Shown: one piece after another, positions 55,432 through 64,000 of the stretch
Position numbering within the stretch: the stretch's first letter is position 1
Layout: each line of letters opens with the position of its first letter
Assembly (NCBI GenBank): GCA_905233415.1
Contig: CAJOEX010000001.1
Span: 1 to 64,000 of the forward strand
Direction of reading: 5' to 3'
DNA from: Paludibacteraceae bacterium
GTDB lineage: Bacteria > Bacteroidota > Bacteroidia > Bacteroidales > Paludibacteraceae
Length of the DNA stretch: 64,000 nucleotides
Notes under the pieces: generated by a model
The model's input: only the letters and a program-made list of their open reading frames with translations
Told to the model about the DNA's origin: nothing
The model's database searches: none
Made by a program: the position numbers and the translations under genes

Positions 55432-55612
55432 TTTTACAATTACGAACATTGAACTATTATAAAAGATGTTGAGTATGTCTCCGCATATCTTGATACATGC
55501 TGTACCAATCAACGAATTTGGTAATAGCATGAAAAGCATCTATCAAAGTTCGATAGTTGTTAAGAGATAGGCACCAAAAAAGACAGATTCTTCGGAGTCT
55601 GTCTTTTTTTTA
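55432..55612 (+). ncRNA. candidate small RNA of ~180 nt (possibly 6S-like)
   Basis: A promoter at 55394-55425 and a strong terminator at 55581-55612 frame a stretch without a credible ORF. Inside, catgctgtaccaa (about 55497-55509) can pair with ttggtaatagcatg (about 55519-55532), uugaua with uaucaa outside it, and aacuau (55452-55457) with auaguu (about 55554-55559), giving a long rod with internal loops. That size and rod shape are those of 6S RNA, which sequesters RNA polymerase, but I cannot confirm family membership; other Bacteroidetes small RNAs are possible. Start is inferred from the -7 element. Confidence 0.55.
55581..55612. terminator. bidirectional terminator between small RNA and galE
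   Basis: Stem agacagattc, loop ttcg, gagtctgtct (55581-55604) with Ts after and a run of As before. It can stop the plus-strand small RNA and, from the other side, the minus-strand galE transcript, whose stop codon is at 55700. Confidence 0.9.
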
Positions 55613-55699
55613 TAGGTTTTGAGGGGGCGACCGATAGCCCATGGTGGTCGCGTTATGGTCGCGTTTAGCGGGAAAAATATCTATCGGGGGCGGATTGGA

Positions 55700-56713
55700 C
55701 TAATATCCGTCGGGATTGGACTTTTGCCAATTCCAGGCGTCACGGCACATCTCATCAATGCCGAACTGTGCTTTCCAACCAAGTTCCCGCTCCGCCTTTT
55801 CCGGATTGCAATAGCATGTGGCAATATCTCCTGCACGACGAGGCAAAATAACGTACGGAATATCCACGCCATTCACACGCTTAAAGGCATTTACCACCTC
55901 CAAGACGGAATAACCGTGACCAGTGCCGATATTATACACCGCCAAGCCTCGCTTGCGTTCAACCGCCTGCAAAGCCGCCACATGCGCAGCTGCCAAATCA
56001 CAGACATGAATATAATCACGCACACCTGTGCCATCAGGCGTAGGATAATCATTTCCAAAGACCCCCAAACGTTCACGCTTGCCGACAGCGACCTGCGTAA
56101 TGTACGGCATAAGGTTATTAGGTATGCCGTTGGGGTTTTCCCCTATCCTACCCGACTGATGCGCTCCTATGGGGTTAAAATAGCGTAATAAGACCACATT
56201 CCACGACGGGTCAGCCTTTTGCACATCCATCAGCACCTGTTCCAGCATAGATTTGGTCTGACCATAGGGGTTGGTACACTGTCCTTTCGGGCAGTCCTCG
56301 GTAATGGGAATGATTGCCGGGTCGCCATAGACGGTGGCAGAGGACGAGAAAATGATATTCTTGCAATCATGACGGCGCATGACGTCCAACAGGACAAAAG
56401 TGCCGTTCATATTGTTCTCATAGTACTCCAGCGGTTTCGAAACGGATTCACCGACCGCCTTCAGGCCTGCAAAGTGAATGCAGGCATCAAAGCTGTTTTC
56501 AGCAAAAACACGTTCCAAAGCAGCCTTGTCGCGAATATCCGCCTCGATAAAAGGCACTTCGGGAATACCGATAATCTGCGCCACACGGCGAAGCGCCTCC
56601 GGATTGGAGTTGTAGAGGTTATCAACCACAAGTGCGGTGTGTCCCGCCTTGTAAAGTTCTATAAGTGTGTGGGAGCCGATAAATCCGGCACCACCGGTAA
56701 CAAGTATATTCAT
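55700..56713 (-). CDS. galE: UDP-glucose 4-epimerase
   Basis: GalE interconverts UDP-glucose and UDP-galactose using bound NAD. 337 residues: N-terminal Rossmann motif GGAGFIGSHT (~7-16), DNLYNSN, the catalytic Ser in FSSSATVYGDP (~124) and the Tyr-Lys pair in PYGQTKSMLE (~148-152), and the family segments YFNPIGAH and YIHVCDLAAAH. Length is normal. It follows a sugar nucleotidyltransferase gene on the same strand, with an 11-bp repeat array in the gap; the pair probably supplies nucleotide sugars for surface glycans. Confidence 0.93.
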   Translation of the reverse strand: MNILVTGGAGFIGSHTLIELYKAGHTALVVDNLYNSNPEALRRVAQIIGIPEVPFIEADIRDKAALERVFAENSFDACIHFAGLKAVGESVSKPLEYYENNMNGTFVLLDVMRRHDCKNIIFSSSATVYGDPAIIPITEDCPKGQCTNPYGQTKSMLEQVLMDVQKADPSWNVVLLRYFNPIGAHQSGRIGENPNGIPNNLMPYITQVAVGKRERLGVFGNDYPTPDGTGVRDYIHVCDLAAAHVAALQAVERKRGLAVYNIGTGHGYSVLEVVNAFKRVNGVDIPYVILPRRAGDIATCYCNPEKAERELGWKAQFGIDEMCRDAWNWQKSNPDGY

Positions 56714-56731
56714 AGTTTTTGTGTCTAAGTG

Positions 56732-56786
56732 AGGGTTCTGTCATCGTACTGTCACCCTTCTGTCACCCTTCTGTCACCCTTCGTAT
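56732..56786. repeat. 11-bp tandem array D (five units)
   Basis: Units on the plus strand: agggttctgtc, atcgtactgtc, acccttctgtc, acccttctgtc, acccttcgtat. On the transcribed minus strand they read GGGTGACAGAA and the like, carrying TGAC in four of five. The array fills most of the 77-base gap between the nucleotidyltransferase stop and the galE start. Confidence 0.88.
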
Positions 56787-56790
56787 TTGA

Positions 56791-57696
56791 TCAGGCAAAC
56801 AAGGGGGAAGGATAAACGCCATCCTTAACCAATTGTGCAAACTTGGCAACGACTTGCGGACGGTCGGTTGAATAGGTCACACCAAACCATTTGTCCGGCG
56901 TATCCAAGACGCGGCAGGTCGCTTTTCCCGAACGAATGAGGAAATCCACCATAGACGGGATATAGAACTCGGATTTGAGCTCATTGCCGTGCGCACGAAG
57001 GAAGTCAATAAAGAATTCCTCGGAATGGCGGAAATAATCCGGCGTGAACGCCCACATATTCATAGAAACAGGCGTGTTGTCGTCCAAAGGCGTCTTTGTT
57101 TCGCCCTCAATATAGCGAACAACACCATCTTCTTCGCGCAGGATTTTCGTGCGCTCGGTCACATTGGTCAGGAAGCCGTTCTCATCGGTCTGGCAGACGC
57201 CACGCGAAACTGTTCCGGATTCGGACAGGGTGTTGGCGACACGGTAGCCGACCATGGCATACTTACCCTCTGTGCCAGCAATGGACGACAGATAGTCCGC
57301 CAAGACTTTGAAAGAGACGCTGCCATAGTAATCGTCGGCATTGATGACGGCAAAAGGTTCACGTATAACATCCTTACCCATCAGAACGGCATGGTTGGTT
57401 CCCCACGGTTTTTCGCGTCCTTCCGGCACATTAAAACCCTCAGGCAGGGCATCAAGGTCCTGGAACACAAGTTCAACCGGGATACGATTTGCGTACTTGG
57501 AGACAATCTTCTCGCGGAAATCCTGCTCGAAGACACGGCGAATGACAAAGACCACCTTGCCGAAACCGGCTTGAATGGCATCATAGATTGAATAATCCAT
57601 AATGGTTTCGCCATTGGGGCCGAGCCCGTCAAGCTGTTTGAGGCCTCCGTAACGGCTGCCCATACCGGCAGCAAGGACAAAGAGTGTTGGCTTCAT
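56791..57696 (-). CDS. NDP-sugar nucleotidyltransferase (GalU/RmlA-like)
   Basis: 301 residues from the ATG at 57696 (MKPTLFVLAAGMGSRYGGLKQ); the frame is open 13 codons further but that would overlap the promoter. The nucleotide-binding motif LAAGMGSRYGG(L)KQL and the Mg-binding INADDYYG are present. Similar to glucose-1-phosphate uridylyl/thymidylyltransferases; it would activate a hexose-1-phosphate with an NTP. The exact sugar and nucleotide cannot be told. It has a perfect promoter and is followed by galE in the same direction. Confidence 0.85.
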   Translation of the reverse strand: MKPTLFVLAAGMGSRYGGLKQLDGLGPNGETIMDYSIYDAIQAGFGKVVFVIRRVFEQDFREKIVSKYANRIPVELVFQDLDALPEGFNVPEGREKPWGTNHAVLMGKDVIREPFAVINADDYYGSVSFKVLADYLSSIAGTEGKYAMVGYRVANTLSESGTVSRGVCQTDENGFLTNVTERTKILREEDGVVRYIEGETKTPLDDNTPVSMNMWAFTPDYFRHSEEFFIDFLRAHGNELKSEFYIPSMVDFLIRSGKATCRVLDTPDKWFGVTYSTDRPQVVAKFAQLVKDGVYPSPLFA

Positions 57697-57732
57697 ACGA
57701 TTTATATATTTATGCATTTTCATTTGGGAGCG

Positions 57733-57764
57733 CAAAGGTACACAAAAATTTGCAATCGTGCAAA
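57733..57764 (-). promoter_or_regulatory. promoter of nucleotidyltransferase-galE pair
   Basis: On the minus strand TTTG (57761-57764), 20 bases, TACCTTTG (57733-57740): perfect consensus. Start near 57726, about 30 nt before the ATG at 57696. Confidence 0.88.
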
Positions 57765-57794
57765 TTTTTATTGCATAATGCCCTAAAAAGCAAC

Positions 57795-57823
57795 AAAAAG
57801 GCGACTCAAAGAGCCGCCTTTTT
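57795..57823. terminator. bidirectional terminator after the barrel-protein gene
   Basis: aaaaaggc pairs with gcctttt(t), with an inner ctc-aaa-gag stem; A- and T-runs on both sides. It lies 16 bases after the stop of the outer-membrane protein gene and separates it from the next promoter. Confidence 0.85.
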
Positions 57824-57838
57824 GAGCATAGGACTAAA

Positions 57839-59257
57839 TTACTTCCACCAGTTGAAGTGGAACGCGAGTTTCAAACCAACGTCGAAGTAACCGAGACCTG
57901 AAACGTATGATTCGGTAGCAGAGTGAATACCTACAACAGCGGGTTTGCCGGTAGCCGGTGCGCTATCAATAGTGATAATCGACTTGCCAGTAACATCGTT
58001 GTTATAGAGCGTATAAACGCTGTAACCGCCATAGACACCGATAGAGAGTGAGTTCTTGTTAGCGAAAGCGTGCTCATAACCGAGTTCAGCGCCAAGCATG
58101 AGGTTCATGGTAGCGGGTTTCCACTTGCCACTGGACTTAGCCTGGTCTTCCGAAACGACACCGGTAATGAGAGCGTTGGTAACAGGAACACCTTCCTCAA
58201 CGAACGTAGCCACAATCTTCGGGTCCGTAATCTTCTGGTTGAACCATCCGGCTACGGGGATACCGATACGGGGACCGATGTTCATGAAGAAGCCCTTCTC
58301 ATGCACCATGCTGAACATGATGGGGATTTCGAGCTGAAGTTGTCCGTTAGCCTCTTTTACAGATTCAGCGGAGATCTGATAGTCGATGTTACCATCAGAG
58401 GTGCTGACTCTCGGCAGTGCATTGTCTGCGCTGCAGCTGAAAGAGGACTGTGCATATCCTGCACTTACGCCGAGCAAGAGACCATACTGCATCTTCTTGT
58501 CGAATTTCTTCCAGTAGTGTGCGTATTGGAGGTCAAGCATAGCGTCAAAGCCGATTTTCCACTCGCTGTTGGGGTTATCGGATTTGTGCATGAGCGATGC
58601 AGCGCCACCACGGAGACCGATGGTGAAGCGGTTGCAATTGAACTTCTGCTGTTTCTCCTTGTCAACTTGATAAGCTGCTTCAGAGCTGTCCTGGGCCTGT
58701 TTCCAAGCATTGAGAAGTGAATCACGGCGGGCTTGTGCAGCAGCTTCACGCTCTGCGTCTGCAATAGCGGTGGAGTCGCTCTGGCTCTCTTCAACTTCGT
58801 TGGAGTCATCAACGGCAACGTTCGACGTATCGTCGTCACCCTGCTGTTGCTCCTCTCCTTGTTGAGCTTCGGATTCGCCCTCTTTCTGCTCTTGTTCCTG
58901 AGCTTGTTGTTTAGCTTGTTGAGCAGCAGCCTGCTTTGCGGCCTGCTCTTCAGCATCTTCATGATGCTCGCTCTTATTCTCAATGTCGTCAGGACCTACC
59001 CAAGAGATAATTCCACGGATCAAGATACCTTCGGGGAAACGTTTGGAACCAATCTGTTGGATAGTATGGTCAACGTTATAAACCCACTTGGACATCTTTT
59101 CACCGGTGAGGTAGCGTTCGTGGTCTTTCTTAATGACAATTGTGTCACCCACGCTAAAGTCTGATGCTTTGGCTGCCGGTGCCGACTCTTGAGCCGACAC
59201 ACTAACAGCGCTAATCATACAAACGGCAATCAATAAACTTTTAATCATATTTTTCAT
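57839..59257 (-). CDS. outer-membrane beta-barrel protein with Gln/Glu-rich linker
   Basis: 472 residues (or 469 from the next ATG). Signal peptide MKNMIKSLLIAVCMISAVSVSAQ; a small N-terminal domain (~30-90: FSVGDTIVIKKDHERY ... IRGIISWVGPDD); a long charged low-complexity coil (~92-215) of Ala, Gln, Glu and Asp; then an outer-membrane barrel (~220-472) with alternating strands, ending in the aromatic LKLAFHFNWWK. I do not recognise a precise family. It begins 15 bases after the stop of the large T9SS-tailed protein, so the two are in one operon, which recalls adhesin/partner pairs such as SprB-SprF, but similarity to PorP/SprF is not visible. Confidence 0.75.
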   Translation of the reverse strand: MKNMIKSLLIAVCMISAVSVSAQESAPAAKASDFSVGDTIVIKKDHERYLTGEKMSKWVYNVDHTIQQIGSKRFPEGILIRGIISWVGPDDIENKSEHHEDAEEQAAKQAAAQQAKQQAQEQEQKEGESEAQQGEEQQQGDDDTSNVAVDDSNEVEESQSDSTAIADAEREAAAQARRDSLLNAWKQAQDSSEAAYQVDKEKQQKFNCNRFTIGLRGGAASLMHKSDNPNSEWKIGFDAMLDLQYAHYWKKFDKKMQYGLLLGVSAGYAQSSFSCSADNALPRVSTSDGNIDYQISAESVKEANGQLQLEIPIMFSMVHEKGFFMNIGPRIGIPVAGWFNQKITDPKIVATFVEEGVPVTNALITGVVSEDQAKSSGKWKPATMNLMLGAELGYEHAFANKNSLSIGVYGGYSVYTLYNNDVTGKSIITIDSAPATGKPAVVGIHSATESYVSGLGYFDVGLKLAFHFNWWK

Positions 59258-59272
59258 ATTGCTGCCCTCCTA

Positions 59273-62200
59273 TTATTTAATGATGTAACGTAAGGTTTCC
59301 TGCTTGTCACCTGACTGAACTTGCATGAGGTAGATACCCGGAGCACCTTCAGCCTGAATTTCAAGCACTTGCGAACCCTCGGAAGTAGTCTTCCAAGTCA
59401 TTACGCCGGAGCCATCAAATACCTTGATGTCAGAAACGGCTTCTTCATCGAGGTTGATGAGGTTCATCATACCACCGTTAGCGACAACGTTCGGGATAAG
59501 TTTCAACGGAGCGTTAGCCGGCTTCGACAGTTTGACGTCGGAACGGATAACAGCATCGCAACCATCCTTCGTTTCAGCATGGATGAGTACGAAGAACTCG
59601 CCACCCATTTCCTTATCCTCGGTGTAGTAGTATCCGGTGTGGTTCATCGGAGTCTCTACGCCGTTGATGATTTGATACCACTCAACATCTGCCTCTGAGA
59701 ATACGAGCTGGTGTTTACCTGCTGCATCCTGCAGCGCGTTAACGTCAAGCACGATAATCCAATCACCATACTTCACGTGGAGCAAGTTAGCGACGATATC
59801 CAACGGAGGATTCTCAACTTCAATCTTAGCGCCGAGTGTAATCGTGCTACCGCAGTTCTGACCAGTGATGGTACATTGGAACTCAACTTCCTTCTCATCA
59901 CCCTGGAATACGTGCTTAGCAGCAGCTTCCTCGTCGAACTTACCGTTCACCTTGATAGCCCAAGCAATCTTCACATCCTTATCAATGTGGAGCGTCTCGA
60001 AGTTGTCATCAAGATACTTCTGGATGTCAATAATAGCCTGCTCTACATCGAGAACGTGACCGCAGACAGCGTGAACGTTATCAATGAGCTCCTTCGGCAA
60101 CGAAGTTACATCATGATATACATAAACCTCAAACGGATAGAAGCGGTCGATGAGCTTCTTGTTCTCCTTAATGCGAACGCTGTCAACCCAAGCGGTATCA
60201 GCCACAATGAGTACTTCTATGCCGGCAGCATTCTTAACATAAGAACCTTCACAAGTATAGAGCACTTGCAATTCAGCCGTGTCACGGCCAATTGGCAGAA
60301 CAGTAACCAGCGTGTGGTAATGAGCGGTATCGCAACCGGTAATATCGTCCGTGAAGTACTTGTCGAACTCTTCGTCCTTGGTAATGATATACTCTTTACC
60401 ATACCACACGAACTTGTCACCAACGTTCACTTCAACCTTATCCTCATACGTTACGAGCTTCTCGATCTTGAGATCCAAGGTGTAAACGTGAGCAAGGCAA
60501 GAACCTCCTTCGTGCGCTACGCGAACAGTATCAACAAGGTCAGCATCAACCTCTTCAAAGGTCTTGAGGATATTGCCCTCAGCATCCTTCCACTCATAGT
60601 CAGCACCGTCGCAGACAAGAGCTTCCGTACGGATAGTGTCAGCAGCAGCGAAGAACGAGAGAGTCAGTTCATAATGCTCTTTGACGCAAGTTGTCGGCGC
60701 GCCAGTCTCGTCGAGATAGTAAACAGTATGCTCATACTTGTCAGCAGCAGTTACAGTCTGGATCAGATTACCTGCAGCGTCTTTCCAATCGTACGAGTCA
60801 CCCTCGCAGATGGTCTTAGCATCAACTTGGTCAACGAGTTTCTTGTTAACAGTGAGGTTGAGTCTGAAGATGTCAACCTTGCAGTTAGCCAAGTCAGGAA
60901 GCGTATCGAAGTACGTTCCTTCTGCGTCAACAGGAATAACCAAATCAACCTTATCACTCGGCTTCCAGTTATACGGAAGTTCGGTTTCGCAAATCGTTAC
61001 GTCTTGCGTACCGGCTGCAACTGTATCAACAGCATTAACCGTGAGATTGAGGGTAAATACAGAAACTTTGCAGTTAGCCAGATCAGGTATGGTATCGTGA
61101 TGCGTACCAGCTTCTTCGATCTTAATAGGAGCTGCAAATTCAGAACGATTCCACATGTACGGAAGTTCAGCAGCGCAAATCGTAGCGGCATCAGCCGGAA
61201 CAATACGAGCAGTATCAACAGGATTGATGGTCAGCGCAAGAGTAACGATACTATCGCAACCTGGGTTGAGAACGCTCGGCAGAGTAGCCACGTACGGACC
61301 ACCGTCAGCTGTTACGGTCTTACCATTCCATGTGAACGGCAGTTCAGCAGCGCACTTGGTAATCGGGTCGGTTGTCTCAATCGTCGGGCATCCGGACTTC
61401 ACCTGCCATGTCGAGTCAGCGTTGTTGACAATTTCGTCGCAAGCGGTTTGAACGAAGTAGCGCAACGTGAGAGATGTTGTACCGTCAGCAATAGGCTTGC
61501 TGTTGTCGTAGTCAACATAACCTGTCGCAGTAGGAGTCTGCCAACCGATAGCCTTGATGTCAGCAATAGACGGATTCAGACTACGTGCATAGGTCAACGC
61601 AGCCTTGATGTCGCTCTCTGCTTGTGTGAAATCAATCGTCTGACCAACATTCAGAGCCGGAACACGGAAAGTCACTTGCGTGAGATCCGGATTCTTCCAA
61701 ACAACTACGCTGTAAACCTTCGTGGAATCAACGTAACGCGGTTGACCCAGTGTATCAGCAGCCAGGAAGCCTTGCCACTTGTCGGTAACAGCTGTATCGG
61801 CGTGGTTAACGATAGTATAGGAATTCAGACCGATTTGTGCCGGAACACCTACGCAGAGCGTATCAGGGAATGCAACCGTTTCGCTGAGAGCCTTCTTAGC
61901 CAACGGAGCTACTGTGAGGTCCGGACCGTAGAATACATCCTCATTGCAAGCGTCCACAAGGAGTTTATAACGCAATGCTACAGCACCTGCATCGTCCGGC
62001 AGGAAGTAATCAGCCTTATAAACAGTCTTGATGTCTTTCCAGTTACCGGTAGCGTCTTTTGCTTCAAATTCAACGGCATCAACTGTGATTACAGAGTCGT
62101 TATCCAGTGCGTCGAAGTGCGCTTTCAGGTTAGCAATAGCCGCATCAGCATATACAGCCATACCACGAGCTACGAGCGGCAGAGCGCCGATAGCCTGAAG

Positions 62201-64000
62201 TCCTGCTACGTCAAGCGTTGTATCAGGAGCTACAATCGGAGTTACATGGAAGTGGTATATGCTGTCGCACAAGCTAGTACCTTTACGGAACGGAATAGTA
62301 TCGTCCCACATGAAGTACGAAGCCACCTTGGAATCAATGGTGTGGTCAATACCGGCAAACTTATCATGGAATACGGTTCCGTCGCAAACGAATTCACGGA
62401 TTGTTTCGTGAAGCATCTCCGTCGGTTCTGCATCTATGAGTTGTGCCCAGAAACGGGTGTCGTTCGAAGATGAGTAGTGAACATAAATACCCGGGTTCGG
62501 CCAACCAATCCATTCAATCAGGTCACGGTCAATAACACGAACTGAATCCGCTTTACCCTTGAAGTTATAGTCAAGCGACTTGAATGATCTGTCGCGGCAA
62601 TTGTAGAACAGGTCAGCAGCAACCTTTGTCTCAGCATCTACGAGGTTCTCGAAGTGGAGTTCAATATCCTTACCCTCAGGAATGATGGTCGGGCTGAGTT
62701 CAATGAGATACCAGAGATCCTGCTTGGCAGGATGGATGTGACCATTCTCCCAATCGAAGAGAATCGGGTTGAGACACTCATCACCCTTGCTGAGCTGGAT
62801 GTCGAAGCGGAAGGTGATATTCTCACCCGGACGAGTGGTAACGAGAACGAATACCTCATTCTCCTCAAGCGCGTTGATAGAAGCACGCTCAACGAGGCGG
62901 GTATATGTGCCGTTAGCATCAATGACCTGTGTCTTCTCCGTCATCTTGTATTGAACAGGGCACTCCCAAGAGAGTTCAGCTTTGAGCTTAATCTGCTGAC
63001 CAACTTTGTTGGTAACAGTCAGTGTACCGTCACCTACGGTGTTGTCACGCAGGTTGCTGATGTCAACACGGTACCATACAGCAGTGTCAGCCTTTTGGGC
63101 ATACTCTGTATTCAGAGCTACATTAACTGCTTGCAGACATGCATCCGGATCTCCTTGATACGGATCTTCGTCCTCAACATCGAAATTGATTTGACTCAGT
63201 TGCGTTACGGTCAACTCAACATAGATATAGGTTCCGGAGAAGCCACGGAAGAAGTCAGAACCGAATTCTTTACTCTTCACGGCACCTGCGCTGTGTTCAC
63301 GAGAACCTGTCTGGAACGGCTCTTCACCACAATTGGAGTAAACAGCTACAGAGATACGGCCGGCCTTATTGTCGAGGTTGGTCAGCGTCACAGTAGCGCG
63401 TTTGTGTTGGTCGATGAACGCCTTACGGTCAAGACGATACCAAACAGTCGTACCAGCCTTTTGGGTAATGGTAGTATCTTTCGTAGTGAGAATGATAGCG
63501 TGTTCGCACTTGTCACCGGTATTCGGGTCAACAAGGTCAACGCGGAATTGGAAGTCACCCTTCTTAGAGCGTGTTACACGGAACCAAACTTTCTCATACT
63601 TGTTAGCAACAGGCTCAATCATACTGCGCTCAATGAGTTTGGAGATTTTCGCACCATTCTTCAAAGAAGTGGACTTGGCAGCCATTTCCTCGGTAACAGG
63701 GCACTCATAAGCAACTTCAACCTTGATAGTGTTGTCAATCGAAGCGAGGCTCTTAAGAATTGCCTTCGGAGCCAAATCAGCCTTTTGGCGAAGGATGTCG
63801 GTCTTCACGAAGTACCAAGCGGTATCAACGGTTTGCGTATAGTCTTTATTGAACTCGAACTCCTGTGCATCATTACAAGCGGTAATCGGCTCAAATGCAG
63901 GAGCATCTTCTATTTCCGCTTCAAAATGAATAGGCACTGTCGTATTGATGCGTACCCAGACTTCATCACCAAAGGTTTCCAACGAAGCACGTGAGATAAC
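59273..64000 (-). CDS. large T9SS-sorted surface protein, 5' end outside window
   Basis: At least 1575 residues; the frame stays open to base 64000, so the true start is to the right. The N-terminal visible half has three or more repeats of ~200 residues, each opening C-x-x-A with ...DTxWYRVD and later a ...ER(S/A)-I block. The later half has at least five PKD/SprB-like repeats (TICAAELPYMWN, TICETELPYNWK, TICEGDSYDWKD, LVCDGADYEWKD). The last ~75 residues (LKLIPNVVANGGMMNLINLD ... GIYLMQVQSGDKQETLRYIIK) are a T9SS type A sorting domain, which directs export through SprA and surface attachment. The barrel-protein gene follows 15 bases downstream. Confidence 0.87.
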   Translation of the reverse strand, partial: VISRASLETFGDEVWVRINTTVPIHFEAEIEDAPAFEPITACNDAQEFEFNKDYTQTVDTAWYFVKTDILRQKADLAPKAILKSLASIDNTIKVEVAYECPVTEEMAAKSTSLKNGAKISKLIERSMIEPVANKYEKVWFRVTRSKKGDFQFRVDLVDPNTGDKCEHAIILTTKDTTITQKAGTTVWYRLDRKAFIDQHKRATVTLTNLDNKAGRISVAVYSNCGEEPFQTGSREHSAGAVKSKEFGSDFFRGFSGTYIYVELTVTQLSQINFDVEDEDPYQGDPDACLQAVNVALNTEYAQKADTAVWYRVDISNLRDNTVGDGTLTVTNKVGQQIKLKAELSWECPVQYKMTEKTQVIDANGTYTRLVERASINALEENEVFVLVTTRPGENITFRFDIQLSKGDECLNPILFDWENGHIHPAKQDLWYLIELSPTIIPEGKDIELHFENLVDAETKVAADLFYNCRDRSFKSLDYNFKGKADSVRVIDRDLIEWIGWPNPGIYVHYSSSNDTRFWAQLIDAEPTEMLHETIREFVCDGTVFHDKFAGIDHTIDSKVASYFMWDDTIPFRKGTSLCDSIYHFHVTPIVAPDTTLDVAGLQAIGALPLVARGMAVYADAAIANLKAHFDALDNDSVITVDAVEFEAKDATGNWKDIKTVYKADYFLPDDAGAVALRYKLLVDACNEDVFYGPDLTVAPLAKKALSETVAFPDTLCVGVPAQIGLNSYTIVNHADTAVTDKWQGFLAADTLGQPRYVDSTKVYSVVVWKNPDLTQVTFRVPALNVGQTIDFTQAESDIKAALTYARSLNPSIADIKAIGWQTPTATGYVDYDNSKPIADGTTSLTLRYFVQTACDEIVNNADSTWQVKSGCPTIETTDPITKCAAELPFTWNGKTVTADGGPYVATLPSVLNPGCDSIVTLALTINPVDTARIVPADAATICAAELPYMWNRSEFAAPIKIEEAGTHHDTIPDLANCKVSVFTLNLTVNAVDTVAAGTQDVTICETELPYNWKPSDKVDLVIPVDAEGTYFDTLPDLANCKVDIFRLNLTVNKKLVDQVDAKTICEGDSYDWKDAAGNLIQTVTAADKYEHTVYYLDETGAPTTCVKEHYELTLSFFAAADTIRTEALVCDGADYEWKDAEGNILKTFEEVDADLVDTVRVAHEGGSCLAHVYTLDLKIEKLVTYEDKVEVNVGDKFVWYGKEYIITKDEEFDKYFTDDITGCDTAHYHTLVTVLPIGRDTAELQVLYTCEGSYVKNAAGIEVLIVADTAWVDSVRIKENKKLIDRFYPFEVYVYHDVTSLPKELIDNVHAVCGHVLDVEQAIIDIQKYLDDNFETLHIDKDVKIAWAIKVNGKFDEEAAAKHVFQGDEKEVEFQCTITGQNCGSTITLGAKIEVENPPLDIVANLLHVKYGDWIIVLDVNALQDAAGKHQLVFSEADVEWYQIINGVETPMNHTGYYYTEDKEMGGEFFVLIHAETKDGCDAVIRSDVKLSKPANAPLKLIPNVVANGGMMNLINLDEEAVSDIKVFDGSGVMTWKTTSEGSQVLEIQAEGAPGIYLMQVQSGDKQETLRYIIK

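Noticed and set aside
50165-55612. The similar terminator hairpins at 50165 and 55581 as attL/attR
   Set aside because: They share mainly the cttcgg loop and closing bases, which is common among terminators; the flanking sequence differs, so they do not define element ends.
59711-63994. Very long open frames on the plus strand (920 and 446 codons) opposite the large T9SS protein
   Set aside because: They are antisense shadows of a repeat-rich gene with biased codons; no signal peptide, domain or promoter supports them, and the minus-strand protein has clear repeats and a sorting tail.

Overview
The window comes from a Bacteroidetes chromosome, probably order Bacteroidales. Evidence: eleven or more promoters of the Bacteroidetes form TTTG-N20-TAnnTTTG; a SprA/Sov type IX secretion (T9SS) translocon gene; an Mfa/FimA-type lipoprotein fimbria locus; C-terminal T9SS sorting domains on very large surface proteins; and several TTG or GTG starts. 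I cannot name the genus.

Layout. (1) 1-5750, minus strand: ribosomal operon rpsL-rpsG-fusA-rpsJ-rplC-rplD-rplW-rplB (rplB cut by the window edge), with short tandem repeats in its gaps. (2) 5849-9271, plus: one promoter and three exported proteins (FGE/SUMF1-fold, caspase-like, DUF4384-like). (3) 9311-10265: an 11-bp repeat array and a PfkB sugar kinase. (4) 10315-19229: ruvA, the 2552-aa SprA translocon, and a NadR-like P-loop protein with no ordinary start codon before its Walker A motif. (5) 19343-39672: a GTGA microsatellite, a promoter and a fimbrial locus (DUF3575/OmpA-like protein, major pilin-like lipoprotein, Mfa2/FimB-like anchor, third fimbrial lipoprotein, and a 4856-aa beta-helix adhesin with a T9SS tail). 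The secretion channel gene sits just upstream of a predicted client. (6) 39696-46944: transglutaminase-like protein, an anchored unknown, a DUF6359-like secreted protein, an RlmL-type methyltransferase, queA, tatD. (7) 47048-49600: tRNA-Ser and an ExbB/ExbD operon behind one promoter. (8) 49697-50196: tRNA-Gly, tRNA-Leu, tRNA-Leu. (9) about 50149-55200: an AT-rich integrated element in the last tRNA-Leu (large serine integrase, 40-aa leader ORF, frameshifted small resolvase, XRE regulator, unknown protein, large inverted repeat, Rep-like protein, NUMOD3-like small protein). (10) 55394-55612: a candidate small RNA of about 180 nt. (11) 55700-64000, minus: galE, a sugar nucleotidyltransferase, an outer-membrane barrel protein and a large T9SS-sorted protein that runs off the window.

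The most unusual signal is not a gene: sequence-divergent tandem arrays with an exact 11-bp period sit in at least four intergenic gaps. The units often carry TGAC, and two arrays begin at the stop codon of the preceding gene. Other gaps hold 4-, 7-, 8-, 15- and 16-18-bp repeats. The other candidates for something undescribed are the small integrated Rep element, the exported SUMF1/caspase/DUF4384 trio and the fimbria with a giant beta-helix adhesin. All functional statements are read from sequence and family knowledge; no database search was run.
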